Below, one piece after another: positions 50,000 through 61,140 of a stretch of DNA of 64,000 bases. Position 1 is the stretch's first letter; every line of letters starts with the position of its first letter. The position numbers were made by a program, and so were the translations under genes. Origin of the DNA: Sternotherus odoratus (Eukaryota > Chordata > Testudines > Kinosternidae); assembly GCA_032164245.1 (NCBI GenBank), contig JAVMKO010000003.1, forward strand, positions 136,513,259 to 136,577,258, given 5' to 3'. The notes under the pieces were generated by a model. The model was given only the letters and a program-made list of their open reading frames with translations. It ran no database searches and had not been told where the DNA came from.

Positions 50000-50746
50000 C
50001 AGGGGTCGGCAACCCGCGGCTCCGGAGCCGCATGCGGCTCTTTCATCCCTCCGATGCGGCTCCCTGTGTGTTCTAATTTTAACCGGCCCGCAGACTGTTT
50101 TCTATGCGGCCCGCCAGCACTGTCCAACCAGTGCGCGGAGCCGCAGCCGAAAGAGAGGGGCGGGGTCAATAAGAGGCGAGCGGCGGGGGGGGGGGGGAGA
50201 AGAACGGAGGCGGAGCCGGGGCCGGGGCACGAGGCGAGGCGGAGCCGGCGGAGAAGTGCGAGTCGGGCCGGGGCAGGAGGCGAAGCGCGGCGGAGCCGGC
50301 GGATAAGAGCGAGCCGGGGCCGGGGCACGAGGCAAGGCAAGGCAAGCTGGGGGAGGGGGGGAGTGAAAGCACGGCCGGGGGGGGGGGGAGGAAGAAGAGC
50401 GAGAGCACGGCTGGAGGGGAGGGGGAGGGAGGGAAGAAGAGCGAGAGCACGGCTGGAGGGGGAGGGAAGAAGAGCGAGAGCACGGCCGGAGCGGGGGGGA
50501 GGAAGGGGGGGGAGGAAGAAGAGCTAGAGCACGGCCGGAGGGGGGGGGAGGGAGGGAAGAAGAGCGAGAGCACGGCTGGAGGGGAGGGGGAGGGAAGAAG
50601 AGGGTGGGGGAGGGAAGAAGGGGGAGGGAAGAAGAGAGTGTTATTTCATTTTAAATGTCAAAAGGGTTTTGTGGCTCCCAGTGTTTTCTTTACTGTGGGA
50701 AACGGGTCCAAATGGCTCTTTGAGTGGTAAAGGTTGCAGACCCCTG
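50000..50746. mobile_element. hAT MITE inserted in the Harbinger transposase
   Basis: The ends are CAGGGGTCGGCAACC and ggttgcagacccctg (inverted). TTCTATGG flanks exactly (49992-49999 and 50747-50754), the 8-bp duplication of hAT. Removing the element plus one copy of the duplication restores the transposase frame. Its middle is a GC-rich tandem array. It has no transposase. Confidence 0.93.
50205..50640. repeat. purine-rich minisatellites inside the 50000-50746 hAT
   Basis: Two arrays adjoin. At 50205-50345 a unit around 'ggcggagccggcggataaga' and 'gcgagccggggccggggca' repeats. At 50370-50640 a unit of roughly 40 bp around 'gaagaagagcgagagcacgg' followed by 'ctggagggggaggga' repeats about six times. 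Arg/Gly-rich frames over them are artefacts. Confidence 0.85.
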
Positions 50747-51261
50747 TTCTATGGTCATGCAAGCAGTGGTTGACCACAAGGGACGTTTCACCGACCTGTA
50801 CGTGGGATGGCCGGGAAAGGTTCATGACGCTCGTGTGTTCAGGAACTCTAGGATATTTAGAGAGCTGCAGCAAGGGATTTTCTTCCCCGACCAGAAAATT
50901 ACTGTGGGGGGTGTAGAAATGCCGATCGTTATCCTTGGGGACCCAGCCTACCCCTTAATGCCCTGGCTTATGAAGCCCTACACAGGAGCCCTGTACAGGG
51001 GTCAGGAGCTCTTCAACTACAGGCTGAGCAAGTGCAGGATGGCAGTACAGTGTGCATTTGGCCGTCTGAAGGGGAGATGTTGCGGAAGATTCATCACTAC
51101 CTCCTGGATAGCTTCAGTGAAATGTCCGTGGAGGACTTCTGGTCAATCCCGGAGTATATTGACAAACTCTTTGAGTAGAAACTGACCAGCAATGAAAGCA
51201 TGCTAAGTCCTTAGGGCAAGTTAACCATTAATAAATGCTTCCTTTAAAAATCATGAGTCAT

Positions 51262-51962
51262 CTAATCCCTTAAAAAAAAAAAACACTCACCAGAGTTCCC
51301 TTCGCCGGCTTGGGTACCCGCTTGGGAGGGTTGGGTGAGTACTGGCTTCAGCGTGATAAAAAGCTCCTGGCTGTCTGGTAATAATACTGTTTCTCCGTTT
51401 GCGTCCTGCTGTTCCGTGATATTTCCCTCCTCCTCCTCCTCCTCCTCCTCATTCGAATCCTCCTCGGCCCTGACCATTATCCCATGTGTGGAGTCCACGC
51501 AGACCGGTGCGATGGTGGTGGGGGCGCCCCCATTATCTGATATAGTTCATTGTAGAACGGGCATGTCCAAGGTGGACCCCCTGAGCGTCCGTTTGCCTCT
51601 TTGGCTTTCTGGAACGCTTGCCTCAGCTCCTTAATTTTCACGCGGCACTGTTGCGCGTTCCTGTTGTGGCCCCTTTCCAGCATGGCCTTGGAGACCCTGG
51701 CAAACGTGTTGGCATTCCGTTTGTTGTTGCGGAGTTCCAACATCACGGATTCCTCTCCCCAGATAGCGATGAGATCCAACACCTCACGATTGGACCATGC
51801 TGGAGCTCTTTTCCTCTGGCTGGTCTCCTGTGCTGCTGAGCTCTGCATGGCGTCTTGTGATGCTGAGCTCTGTATGGCGGCTTGTGCTGCTGATTTCTCT
51901 GAATGGCGACTGAGCTGTGCAGGTGAGCTGGCCACGCTGACCAAACAGGAAATGCTATTCAA
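51262..51962 (-). pseudogene. Harbinger Myb/SANT-like (trihelix) partner with one frameshift
   Basis: On the minus strand the N-terminal part carries Ser/Gln/Ala repeats, then a Myb-like DNA-binding domain with APAWSNREVLDLIAIWGEE, MLERGHNRNAQQCRVKIKEL and a PPWTCPFYNEL end. A C-terminal acidic part (SNEEEEEEEEGN, then PDSQELFITLKPVL) follows in another frame. The switch lies in or near gggggcgccccc at about 51519-51531, where one base has been gained or lost. The transposase ends 84 bp away on the plus strand, so the genes are convergent. In known Harbinger elements such a protein binds the transposon ends and helps import the transposase. Confidence 0.8.
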
Positions 51963-52300
51963 ATGTTCCCGGGTCTTTTCCTATCTACCTGGCCAGAGCA
52001 GCGAGTTGAGAGTGCTGTCCAGAGCGGTCACAGTGGAGCAGTGAGGCAGTCCAGAGCGGTCAGAATGGAGCATTTTGGGACAGCCTCTGGAGGCCAATAA
52101 TGTCCCATTCATCCTCACTAGTCCACAATCGATCCAGAGAGGTCGATTTCAGTGCTACTCCTCTCGTTAGGGAGGAGTACAGAAGTCGATTTTTAGGGTC
52201 CTCTAAATTGACGCAAATGGCATCCGTGTGAGGACGGGTACAGGTTTATGTCGAATTAACGTCGCTAAAGTCGAGGTTAAGCTGTAGTGGGGACCAGCCC
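51963..52300. mobile_element. Harbinger right terminal region
   Basis: The right terminus gtagtggggaccagccc at 52284-52300 is followed by TAA. The ~250 bp before it parallels 60905-61140, for example 'gaggtcgatttcag', 'attagggaggagtac', 'gtgaggacgggtacagg' and 'gctaaagtcga'. This links the coding Harbinger copy to the short element at 60385-61140. The matching left terminus upstream of 49261 is not found. Confidence 0.7.
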
Positions 52301-52303
52301 TAA

Positions 52304-52589
52304 GGGTACGTCTTCACTACGGCGGGTAGCCATTGCTCTTTTAGCGATCGATTTTCTCGCGTCTGGTTAACATGCGAGAAATCGATCACCCGCGGCCCCC
52401 CGTCGACTCTGGTAACTCCAGCTTAACATGAGGCGCAAGCTGGAGTTGATGGGGGAGCGTGCAACTGACTGCCGCCGCCATGAGGACGGCAGGTAAGTAG
52501 GCTGTACATATGCTGACTTCAGCTACGTTAGTAACGTAGCTGAAGTTGCGTATCTTCAGCCGATCCCCACCCCTAGTGAAGACCAACCC
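52304..52589. mobile_element. Harbinger-type MITE abutting the larger element
   Basis: The left end GGGTACGTCTTCACTACGGC is inverted at the right end (ccctagtgaagaccaaccc). It starts immediately after the TAA bordering the larger Harbinger. It contains a palindromic 'tacgttagtaacgta'. The right flank is TCT rather than TAA, so the duplication has decayed or the border is a base or two off. Confidence 0.7.
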
Positions 52590-52857
52590 TCTGTGTGTGA
52601 TTGGAACTTTATCTGAAAGTTGTATTTGTGAGTGCTGTTTTTCAACAAAGTTACTGATTCAGCAACACCATCTTTGCTATCAAACATGATTTCCATAGTG
52701 TTTACACATTAATCTTGTTTTACTCTGTCAAAAGATAAATATCCGCTTTTTTTTTACAGCTACCACAGTATTTTACACCTACTTAACTATTCCTTGAAGG
52801 ATGTCAGATTGCATATTGAAATAAATTAATCCTCAGGGTGCCCAGGGAGGTAGATAC

Positions 52858-52970
52858 TTAGGCCTGATCTACATTACAGTTAGGTTGATAGAAGTGGCCT
52901 TAAGTCGACCTGTTAATGTATGTCTACACTACTGGGTCTTTTACGCTGACCTAAGTTGCCTTTAGTGTCT
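52858..52970. mobile_element. Harbinger-like MITE fragment
   Basis: 'ttaggcctgatctacattac' at the left resembles Harbinger MITE ends, and 'gtatgtctacactac' near 52919 resembles a second end. No complete pair could be drawn. Confidence 0.35.
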
Positions 52971-53039
52971 CCTACTGTCAAATGAGCACAACCAGGCAGA
53001 GAAAGTGAGGTGGCTCTAGCGGTTTAAACCGTGAGAGAC

Positions 53040-53325
53040 TGTAAACACTGTCTTGTACTCAGATCACTAATAATGGTCTCAAGTTGCAGTGGGGGAGGTT
53101 TAGGTTTGATATTAGGAAAAAACTTTTTTCGTGGGAGGGCGGTGAAGCACTGGAATGAGTTACCTAGGAAGCTGGTGGAATCTCCTTCCTTAGAGATTTT
53201 TAAGGTCAGGCCTGACAAAACCCTGTCTGGGATGATTTAGTTGGGGTTGATCCTGCTTTTAGCAGGGGTTGGACTAGATGACTTCCTGAGATCCCTTCCC
53301 AACTCTGAGATTCTATGATAAGCAC
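53040..53325 (+). mobile_element. CR1 LINE 3' end with tail
   Basis: 'gaagcactggaatgagttacctagga', 'ctggtggaatctccttcctta' and 'ggggttggactagatgacttcctgag' are the canonical CR1 3' region, ending in 'gattctatgat' (the CR1 tail motif). It includes the last codons of a decayed ORF2 and is 5'-truncated. Confidence 0.9.
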
Positions 53326-53518
53326 CAATAGAATATGGGAGCTCCTACCTGACTTCTGCAGAATGTTCGCATCCAGAGGATCCAATGAAGATCAGGCCTC
53401 ATTGTGCTAAATGCTGTACCTAGCCAGAGTAAGACAGTCTTGCCCTAAAGCTATTGCAGGAAAGGGGAAAAAAAGACAGGAGAAAGACAGGAAAAAAAGG
53501 TAGGAGAAAGGAAGCGTT

Positions 53519-53640
53519 TCCCCCATTTTTACATCTGGAGAATGGGGACGCAAAGAGATGAAGTGACTTGTCCAGGCCAGTGCTAGGAACTGACAATCTC
53601 TTGAGACCTAGATCAGTGCCTTATCCACAATACCATCCTG
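53519..53640 (-). mobile_element. MIR fragment
   Basis: 'ccccatttttacatctggagaatgggg' followed by 'gaagtgacttgtcca' is the reverse complement of the MIR core. Much diverged. Confidence 0.6.
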
Positions 53641-54174
53641 TCTCTGCTGTGTCTTGTACTCAGATCACCAGACCCCAACTCCCTCACTGCTGGATTAGGT
53701 AGCTATCAATAGTAAACATTGTGCAGCATGATCCCAAGGGCCATTGCAGTTATTGTGTAATAGGTTTTCACTCCCCCTCCCCTCCCCACTGCTCAGAATT
53801 CTTCCTACAAACTTGAAAATCCCATTCCTTCCCCCCAACAAAATTGGTTCTATTCTATTAAGCAGGCACTGGATTCCTTCCCTGTGGATTCCAATATAAC
53901 AGAAGTCCATGTGGCTCAGGAGGGTTTACTTCATTGTTTGTGCACCGGCATCATCATTGATCTTCACTAGGAAGAGAGTTTGCCGAGACTAAAAACAAAA
54001 CATAAATGAAAGTAGTTGTATTGTTAGAGACACCGCTAAACAGTGTCTGCCCCCATATGCAGCCATACGTCAGTGCAGAGCCGTGCGTGAGGAGAATTTT
54101 CCCTCATGTAGCTACAAGAGCTCAAAAAAATTGGGCAGGCAGGTGTAAATTGTGGACTGGATTTGAAAATAATA

Positions 54175-54591
54175 CAGTAAAACCTCCATTTAACGGACTA
54201 ATTCGGGCGAGGGGGTGTCCGTTAAATCCAAAAGTCCGTTATTTAATAACAAAAAAAAACCGAGCTGTCGGAGCAGCAGCCCGCTTGCCACAGGGTCAGG
54301 GCGGCAGCTCCGCAGCCTGCCCGCTGCCGGGACCTGGGCGGCAGCTGGGAACAGTCAGCCAGTCCGCCCGCTGCCTGGACCCGGGCGGCAGCCGGGAGCC
54401 GGCAGCCAGTCCACCCGCTGCCTGGACCCGGGCAGCAGCCGGGAGCCGGCAGCCAGCCCGCCCACTGTTGTGATCCGAGCGGCAGCCAGCCCACCAGAAA
54501 TGGATCAGGAATGCATCAGACTTGCTCAGAAATTTTGTCCGTTGCATCCGAAGTCCGTTAAATCGAGGTCCGTTAAATCGAGGGTTTACTG
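54175..54591. mobile_element. pogo/Tigger-like element with internal GC-rich repeat
   Basis: The ends are CAGTAAAACCTCCATTTAAC and gttaaatcgagggtttactg (inverted), flanked by TA (54173-54174, 54592-54593). The right end carries a duplicated 'gtccgttaaatcgagg'. The middle (about 54290-54485) is a tandem of a unit around 'gcagccgggagccggcagcc' plus 'agtccacccgctgcctggac', about three copies. Confidence 0.85.
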
Positions 54592-55734
54592 TACTGCATT
54601 AAAAGAGACATTTCTGAGCCAATAGTGACTGTCTGGCTGACCGGAGACATGAGCTTTGACCTGATAGTGTAGGGTCTCCCTGTTCAGAGGTTGAAATCCT
54701 AGTTTCTGGCCAGATTTATTACTGGTTTACACTCAGAGTTTTAATGTTTAATATTAAAATAAGCTGTTGAATGTTTTTAAAAAGTAAAATTCTTCTGATA
54801 ATTTAAACTAGGCTCCAGGAAAGAACTGGATACATCCAAAAGCTCACCCAAACCTTTCCATATGTTCCTACAGCTTAGATCTCAGACCAGCTATCCATTT
54901 ATCTCTGAGCAGCAAGAGCATTGTGGGTAACCACATGCAAATGAGCACACCCCACTTTATTATAGAAATTCCTCTACACAGTACCTGTCTCCTAGCCCCA
55001 CAGACATTTAAAATGAGACTGGACACAGCACTAGGAAATACAGGGAACCATCTGTGCATTACCTCCAGGGATGGACTGAGTCACTTACTAGAATTTTTTC
55101 ATTCAATAATTGTTGCTGTTGCTATTTACATAAAGTTCCAGAAATGGAGTAGGGTTTACCCAGAGCAGCTTTGCAACGGTGAGCATGTTTTGCCATGGGA
55201 AGTCCCAGGAGTGTGCCATCCTGCTGTAGTGGTGCTCCAAAGGATACCTAAATAATGACAGTCACTAAAAGCACCTCCTTTCATTTCTGGCAGGCAGGAA
55301 GATTTGGTTGTTTCCTTCTGTTGCTGGCCTAGATACAGAGACTAGAAACTCTACCTGCCTCTCGATAGAATGTTCAGTAAGAAACTGCAGCTGGTGCATA
55401 ATGTGGTGAGCTGGGTCATGAGGTGGAAATAGCTGATCAAAAAAGTTACTTAGGGATGCTACAGGCTGCGCTTGCTTCCTGTTCGCTGCCAAATCCAATT
55501 CAAGGTTATGGTACTGATCCATAAAGCCCTTAGAAAGAGCTCACAAGTCTCAAAGATTCTTCTTCTGAGACCAGCCACAACAGTTACTTTCATCTGGCAT
55601 GTTCTTATTGAAAGAACACACACATTGTAGCCCTAAGGATTAATCTTATTGCTTGCATAGATATATCTTTTTTTTTTATAAGTCTAAGTATTTGATGTAT
55701 TTTAATAGGTTTATAGATTTATATTAAGTTTGAC

Positions 55735-56640
55735 TGTAATGCAAGAGGCCTACAGACCAAAAACCTGTATGTTAAGCTAAGGCAGAGTTAGCACATCTAT
55801 TTTAAGACTGTTTAACCAGGAAGTAAAATTGACCTTCATCTTGTTACCCAAATAGATAAAGCACCCTCACCTATGTCGAAGACCTTTACCTAGACCAATA
55901 GACAATGAAGAATGGCATAGGGATTTTTTCAAAGTTGTACCCACAGACTTCACAAGTACACCACAAGTGCGTATACACCTGTCATTCACATGCACATACA
56001 TACTAGCCTATGGGGCAAGTCTATCCTAACATTTATTTGGGGAGGAATTAGGTTTGGGTATAAGAGGAAGGATTTCCGGCACTTGTGGCCTATAAAAGAG
56101 GTGACCCACCTTGCTATAGCTAGCGCTTTCTCGCCATCTTCAACTAAGTTTCGATGCTATCCATCTATGGCGGCTATTAATAGTCCATACTTATTTTCTT
56201 TTCAAACTGTAAGTTCTAAAGGGACTAGGCTAAGCTTGGTTTCCCTAAACTTTATTCTCAGTTTTGTTTATTAGATTTGATTTTAAGTTAAGTTAAATAG
56301 ATGAACTATAAGGCAGCTTTGGCAGCTCTTCGCATTAGTTTCCTCTGCAAGATGTGTGAGGAACCGGAACCACCAGAGGTGAGGTTCTGTGTTTTTCACC
56401 ACCAGGTTATCAGAACAGGGTGTGAGTATCTTAACCAAAGTTTTGCAGCACATAGTATTGTATCATTATATGTATCTTGAATAATAGTAATACAGTTGTA
56501 ACTCTGTTTTACCATTTACCTACTATTTCATTGATTTTAATAAAAGGTCTTTGACTATATCTGTCTGTGTGAGCTTCCTGTCATACCCCTAAGGGTCCTT
56601 TAGAAATTATGTGGAGCCTGATTCGTGACAAGAAATTTAT
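55735..56640 (+). mobile_element. candidate LTR or other promoter/polyA-bearing repeat
   Basis: It contains a TATA box in good context (cctataaaagagg near 56090) followed after ~450 bp by a polyadenylation signal and downstream GT-rich stretch (aataaaagg near 56540, then ctgtctgtgtgagc). A TG-start near 55736 and CA-end near 56631 are possible, but no target duplication is visible. I do not recognise the family, and no genes are attached. Confidence 0.35.
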
Positions 56641-59144
56641 CTTCTCATTAAACAGATTGGCAAGCCTAAACCCATGCTAATATTAATAACTAATTGGTAT
56701 TCATATTATTTAATTAAAATAAAACAAAATTAAATTGACTGATAAATCAAATCAAGATTAACACATCCTCGATCAGGCTACAACATGAAAGCGAGGGAGC
56801 CATAGTGAGCACCTTCTTGACAGAAACCCATGGTCTGGTACAGCCTCCCCATGCAGGAAAATTCCCTTGCCTCATTCAGCTTATGCTATAAAAATCACCT
56901 TTTCAATAGATTGTCCCTCTGTAGAGCCAACGCACCAGAAGAAACATCATGTACCAGAGAAGAAGCCAATGTTTAAACCAGAGCAGGAGGGTAAATTGCC
57001 TGTCTTTTCTGGGGAGAACCCACTATTTTCTCTAGCTTTTAAACATCATCTAACTGCCAAGGTGTTTTAGAAATGACAGGTGGAGGTGAAGCTGGGTAGA
57101 TGATACCACCTAAATAAAGGTGTCATGTGAGGGTTTAAAATTAAGCCTAGCATCATGGCAATAGTGCAGTGCAACAAGGCAATTTGCTTCTGGCTGAAAG
57201 AAAACACTAGTGCAAAATCTAGTGACTGCTGGCTATCGGTGGAGACTGGCTCACTCCCAGCTGCACTGCAGACATGCCCTAGGTGTGCAGAGGACTAGGA
57301 GAAGCTGGAACACAAGTGAGTGGGTATGCACCTGGGGTGGTGGAGGAACAAGTGAAGGTGGGTGGTGGAGAGCTGGATGTGCATTTGGTCTGACTGGAGA
57401 CAAGGCATGCATGAAGGGAGGAGGAAGGCCAGATGGGAAAGGATGAAGGAATACACGTGCATGGTAAACTGGGTGGGAGTTAGGGCTGTGGCTAAGAAAG
57501 AATCAAAATATAGAAGGGAGAGTGCAAAAGGGAAAAATGTTACAAAAAGATAATGGCTTCTCTGTAGATGAGACTTTTCAGGTTAATTAACTTGCTAATG
57601 ATTTTATTTAATGGGGTAGTTATTCTGTTGTCACTATTTTGTAACTGCTTTAGGTTTTATTTATTTGTTTAAGGCTTGCTCGGGCACTTTAGCACTTTAG
57701 TTTCTTAATATAGAACCCTTACAATTTCTGTTCTCCAACTCTTCTCCCCAAATGGTCTTCAGTGACTTGAAGCCCATCTGTTGGCTTACCCTGCTTTTTG
57801 AATCAGACACTCGACCATTCAGTTACCCTGAAGTTCACAGGGCTTGCAGCCAGGGCCGGTGCAATCACTAGGTGAACTAGGCGGCCGCCTAGGGCACCAG
57901 CTGGTTGGGGGTGCCAAAAAGTGGAGCAGAGGTGAGCTGGGGCAAGAGGGGGTGGGGAAGGCCACCTGCAGCAAGTAACGGGGGAGGGGAGAACGCAGGG
58001 GAACTGCTTCCCCGCCCCAGCTCACCTCTGTTCTGCTTCCTTCCCTGAGCATGCCACCCCTGTGGCGGTGTGCTCAGGGGAGGAGGCGGAGCGGAGGTGA
58101 GCTGAGGCGGGGAGCTGCCGCAGGGCTCCCGAGCAGAAGGGGGGGGGGCAGGGAGCTGCCACAGGGCTCCCCGGGTTGGGGGTGCAAGATGGAAGTTTTC
58201 TTACATGAAGATTGAAGTAAGTGTTGACTTCTAAATCACCATCTTTAGGTAGCGTGGTTAACACCTCACTGAGATGAATGGGACAGCTCACAACTCTTAG
58301 AACTAATGTTCCAGACGCTCTGCAGCCTCACTTGGACATCTCTGCATGGGTTACGCTTGGTTCGCCCTCTTGAGGTTTCTGTCACAACCATAACAGTTAG
58401 AGACTAACTTTTTCTTTTTAGAAGAAAGTTGAGATTCTGGAGGGAAAGACTAACGTCACAGAGGAGCTGGTATGGTATCCTAGTTAAGGCACTCTGGCAG
58501 AGAAGCTGGTATGGCTCCTGTCTGTGTGATATCTTTACTGTGATAAGCAAAGGACTCCAAACTTCAGAGCTGTCATTATCACTTAATCCATTTAGGTAAT
58601 TACCAAATCACAGCTATATTGAAGTGCCACTTTTAGTCACAATCTGTGGGCCTAATCCTGATCACATGCACACGGATGTAACTCCATTGACTTCACTGGA
58701 GTTATTCCTGCTTCATAGTGGGGTAAGTGAGAGCAGATGATGTGATGACCTGAGTGGCCAGCGGAATGTTTCCTTTGCCTGGAGGAATCTTCCAGAAACT
58801 CGCAGCTAGCATAGCCAGTCCTGTGCCATTCTCCTCACAGCTCCTGGCATTGGGGGCATGGCTGGACCAAAGCTATGCTTTGGCCCTCCCTGGCTGCCAG
58901 AATGGCCCTGTGGGACTCTTGCAGGTAGGCTTAACTTAGAGCCAAACTGACCTCCAGCCCATCCACAGGGTGGAGTGTGTGACATCAAGGTGGCATTTAA
59001 CTATTTTTTTGCCCTTTACTCAGGCCCTCTGCTCTGAGAACAGCTCAACAGGTCTGAGAGATTGGGCCTTTTCACTTGGGATGTTTTCATCAGTAGATCT
59101 CAAAGCACTTTATAAATGTGGGTAAAAAATTTTTAAACCATTTT

Positions 59145-59225
59145 GCATGTAGGAAACCCCAGGCCCAGGGAGCGGTAAGTGAGTTATCCAAGATCACACA
59201 ACAAATCAGAGGTAGAGTTGAGACT
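59145..59225 (-). mobile_element. MIR fragment
   Basis: 'ggaaaccccaggcccagggag', 'taagtgagttatccaagatcaca' and 'aatcagaggtagagttgagac' are the MIR core read in reverse. It lies 160 bp upstream of KCNH1 exon 4. Confidence 0.6.
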
Positions 59226-59318
59226 ACAGACACCCTCGCAGCTGATCTGTCATTTTTCATTTAGGATGTTTGCAAAAAGTAATAGTCACAACTGGTTTCT
59301 TTTAAAGTCTAAGCTTGA

Positions 59319-59576
<258 letters not shown>

Positions 59577-59636
59577 TAACTGAAGGCTGCTAATTCCCAC
59601 GCTAAGTATTGGACTTTAAAACAAGTAGCACTTATG

Positions 59637-59945
59637 CAGTGTCAGACCCAGTCCCATGTGGAATGACTGTGAGCTTTAGAATGATCTAAGCAGGATTGAC
59701 TCTGGCCAGTGCTTGGATGGGTGACCACTAAGGAGAAACTGAAGTACTGTTGGAAATTGGGATGGGCATCCAGTGGGTGGCACTTTTCCTTTTAATTCAG
59801 TTCTGACCAATGAATGCCTCAGCATGGAATGATGTGGGCACAGAGCTATTACAGGTTCCAGCTTTTGGATGAAGTATGAAACCGAGGTCCTGCCCACTTA
59901 TCATTATTATAGCTAATGAAGGAGCCAAGGCCCTTCTCTGAAGCA
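59637..59945 (+). mobile_element. 5S rRNA-derived SINE (SINE3-like)
   Basis: 'gatctaagcagg', then 'ggccagtgcttggatgggtgacc', then 'ctgaagtactgttgg' follow the internal promoter half of 5S rRNA (the A-box region and the C-box GGATGGGAGACC). Downstream, 'ttggatgaagtatgaaaccgaggtcctg' matches the body seen in 5S-derived SINEs of vertebrates. It is diverged and no target duplication is visible. It is not a working 5S gene: the first half is eroded and indels are present. Confidence 0.65.
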
Positions 59946-60384
59946 CTGAGCCAATACAAATCCTTTGTCCTTGCTGTTCAGCTTCTCTCAGATCCGTTGG
60001 CCCCCTGTGCAAGAGCAGAGGATTTAGCCCTGTTGCTGGAATCTAGCCCAGACGTGGGTAATTTCATTCTACCTGCCTAAATGAGGGCCTGATCTGTTTC
60101 CATGAAACTCAATGAAAAGACTCCCAGTTACCTCAGTGGGAGCTGGATGAGGCTCAAACTGTCCTAAACCGTTAGGTAGAGTTGCTGCAGGCTGTTAATC
60201 CATTGCTGAGTTACACCCCAGAAGCTGTGGCCCAGATCCTGCACATTTATGGGTAGATTCCTGTGTCCACGCAGAGCTATATATGAGCTTGCAGGACTCA
60301 GGAGAATAGTTTGTAAAGGGAGATGAATCCTTGGAGGTGAGAGGTACATAATGCTACTTCTCTTGTTTATTGCATTTCTTTTTA

Positions 60385-61140
60385 GGGTACGTCTTCACTA
60401 CAGCAGTAGGTCGATTTCCCTTAAGTCGATTTTCTAAAGTAGACTTTAGAAAATCGACTTAGTGCATCCCCACAAAGGACAGCAGGTCGACAGTGTCTGT
60501 CCTTAAACTTTTGCAGGGGTCAACATAGCGAGCATTGCACTGTGGGTAGGTATCCCACAGTGCCGGGAGTCCCCAGCTGGCACCACCTTTCAGGGCAGCC
60601 AGGCACGCTTCCCAGGGAACCAGCCCGAGTCCGAGCAGCCCCGCGACGGACCCCCCTGCCCGCCCGAGCAGCCCCGCGCCGGACCCCCCCGCCCGCCCAA
60701 GCAGCCCTGCGAACCCCCCCGCCCGAGCAGCTCCGCGCCGGACCCCCTCCCGCCCGCCCGAGCAGCCCCGCGACCCCCCCCGCCTGCCTGAGCAGCCCCG
60801 TGCCGGACCCCCCCGCCCGCCCGAGCAGCTCCGCGGACCCCCGTGCCCACCCGAGCAGCCCCGCGCCGGCTCCCCCCCCACTGCTCGGGCGGGGGGGGGG
60901 GGGGGGTCCGCGGAGCTGCTCGGAAGGTCGGAGGCTTAAAGTCCCATGCAGCCTCACTAGGATCACAATCGACCCAGAGAGAGGTCGATTTCAGCTACTC
61001 CTCTCATTAGGGAGGAGTACCAAAGTCGATTTTAAGGTCTCCTTAAATCGACTTTAAGGGCATGCATGTGAGGACGGGTACAGGCTTAAATCGACTTTAG
61101 CTTGCTAAAGTCGACGTTAAGCCCTAGTGAGGACCTGCCC
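60385..61140. mobile_element. Harbinger deletion-derivative MITE with TTA duplication
   Basis: The left end GGGTACGTCTTCACTACAGC pairs with the right end (ccctagtgaggacctgccc). TTA flanks exactly (60382-60384, 61141-61143). Its right ~240 bp parallels the terminal region of the coding Harbinger at 52050-52300. Near the left end 'tcgattttctaaagtagact' forms a hairpin with the following inverted text. The middle is a GC-rich minisatellite. Confidence 0.88.
60625..60910. repeat. GC-rich minisatellite inside the Harbinger MITE
   Basis: A unit near 'gcccgagcagccccgcgccg' followed by 'gacccccccgccc' repeats about eight times with small length changes and ends in a long G-run. Two inverted part-units at the right end ('gctcgggcgggg', 'gtccgcggagctgctcgg') give it foldback potential. 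Frames on both strands are artefacts. Confidence 0.85.

Larger units (their letters stand above)
49261..51076 (+). pseudogene. Harbinger (PIF) transposase, split by a hAT insertion
   Basis: An open frame from ATG 49261 encodes 246 residues before the insertion. It has an acidic N-terminal region, a conserved WWDRIVLRVWDDSQWLRNFR block (residues 96-115), a helix-turn-helix around residues 161-183 (YRSVANQFGVGKSTVRSAV) and the first catalytic Asp in AIDGTH (residue 221). The frame is cut at 49999/50747 by a hAT element and resumes exactly in frame in the second part, with the second Asp in PGKVHDARVF. The third acidic residue is lost: the motif reads RMAVQCAFGRLK where the older copy has IECSFGHLK. 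Homology stops after GRLKG at 51076, so the last ~60 residues are missing. Family role: DDE transposase of PIF/Harbinger, with a Myb-like partner on the opposite strand. Not functional. Confidence 0.9.

Noticed and set aside
49922..50573. Arg/Gly-rich frame continuing from the Harbinger transposase, and Pro/Ser frames opposite
   Set aside because: They are read-through of the inserted hAT and its purine-rich array, not protein.
55735..56640. Possible complete endogenous retrovirus
   Set aside because: Only a TATA box and polyA signal are seen. There is no second LTR, no gag/pol/env-like frame and no target duplication, so only a tentative repeat is listed.
59637..59760. Possible functional 5S rRNA gene
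   Set aside because: Only the 3' half resembles 5S rRNA, with indels, and it continues into a SINE body, so it is a derived repeat.
60459..61057. Gly- or Pro-rich frames around 60459-61057
   Set aside because: They are translations of the minisatellite in the Harbinger MITE, open in several frames on both strands.
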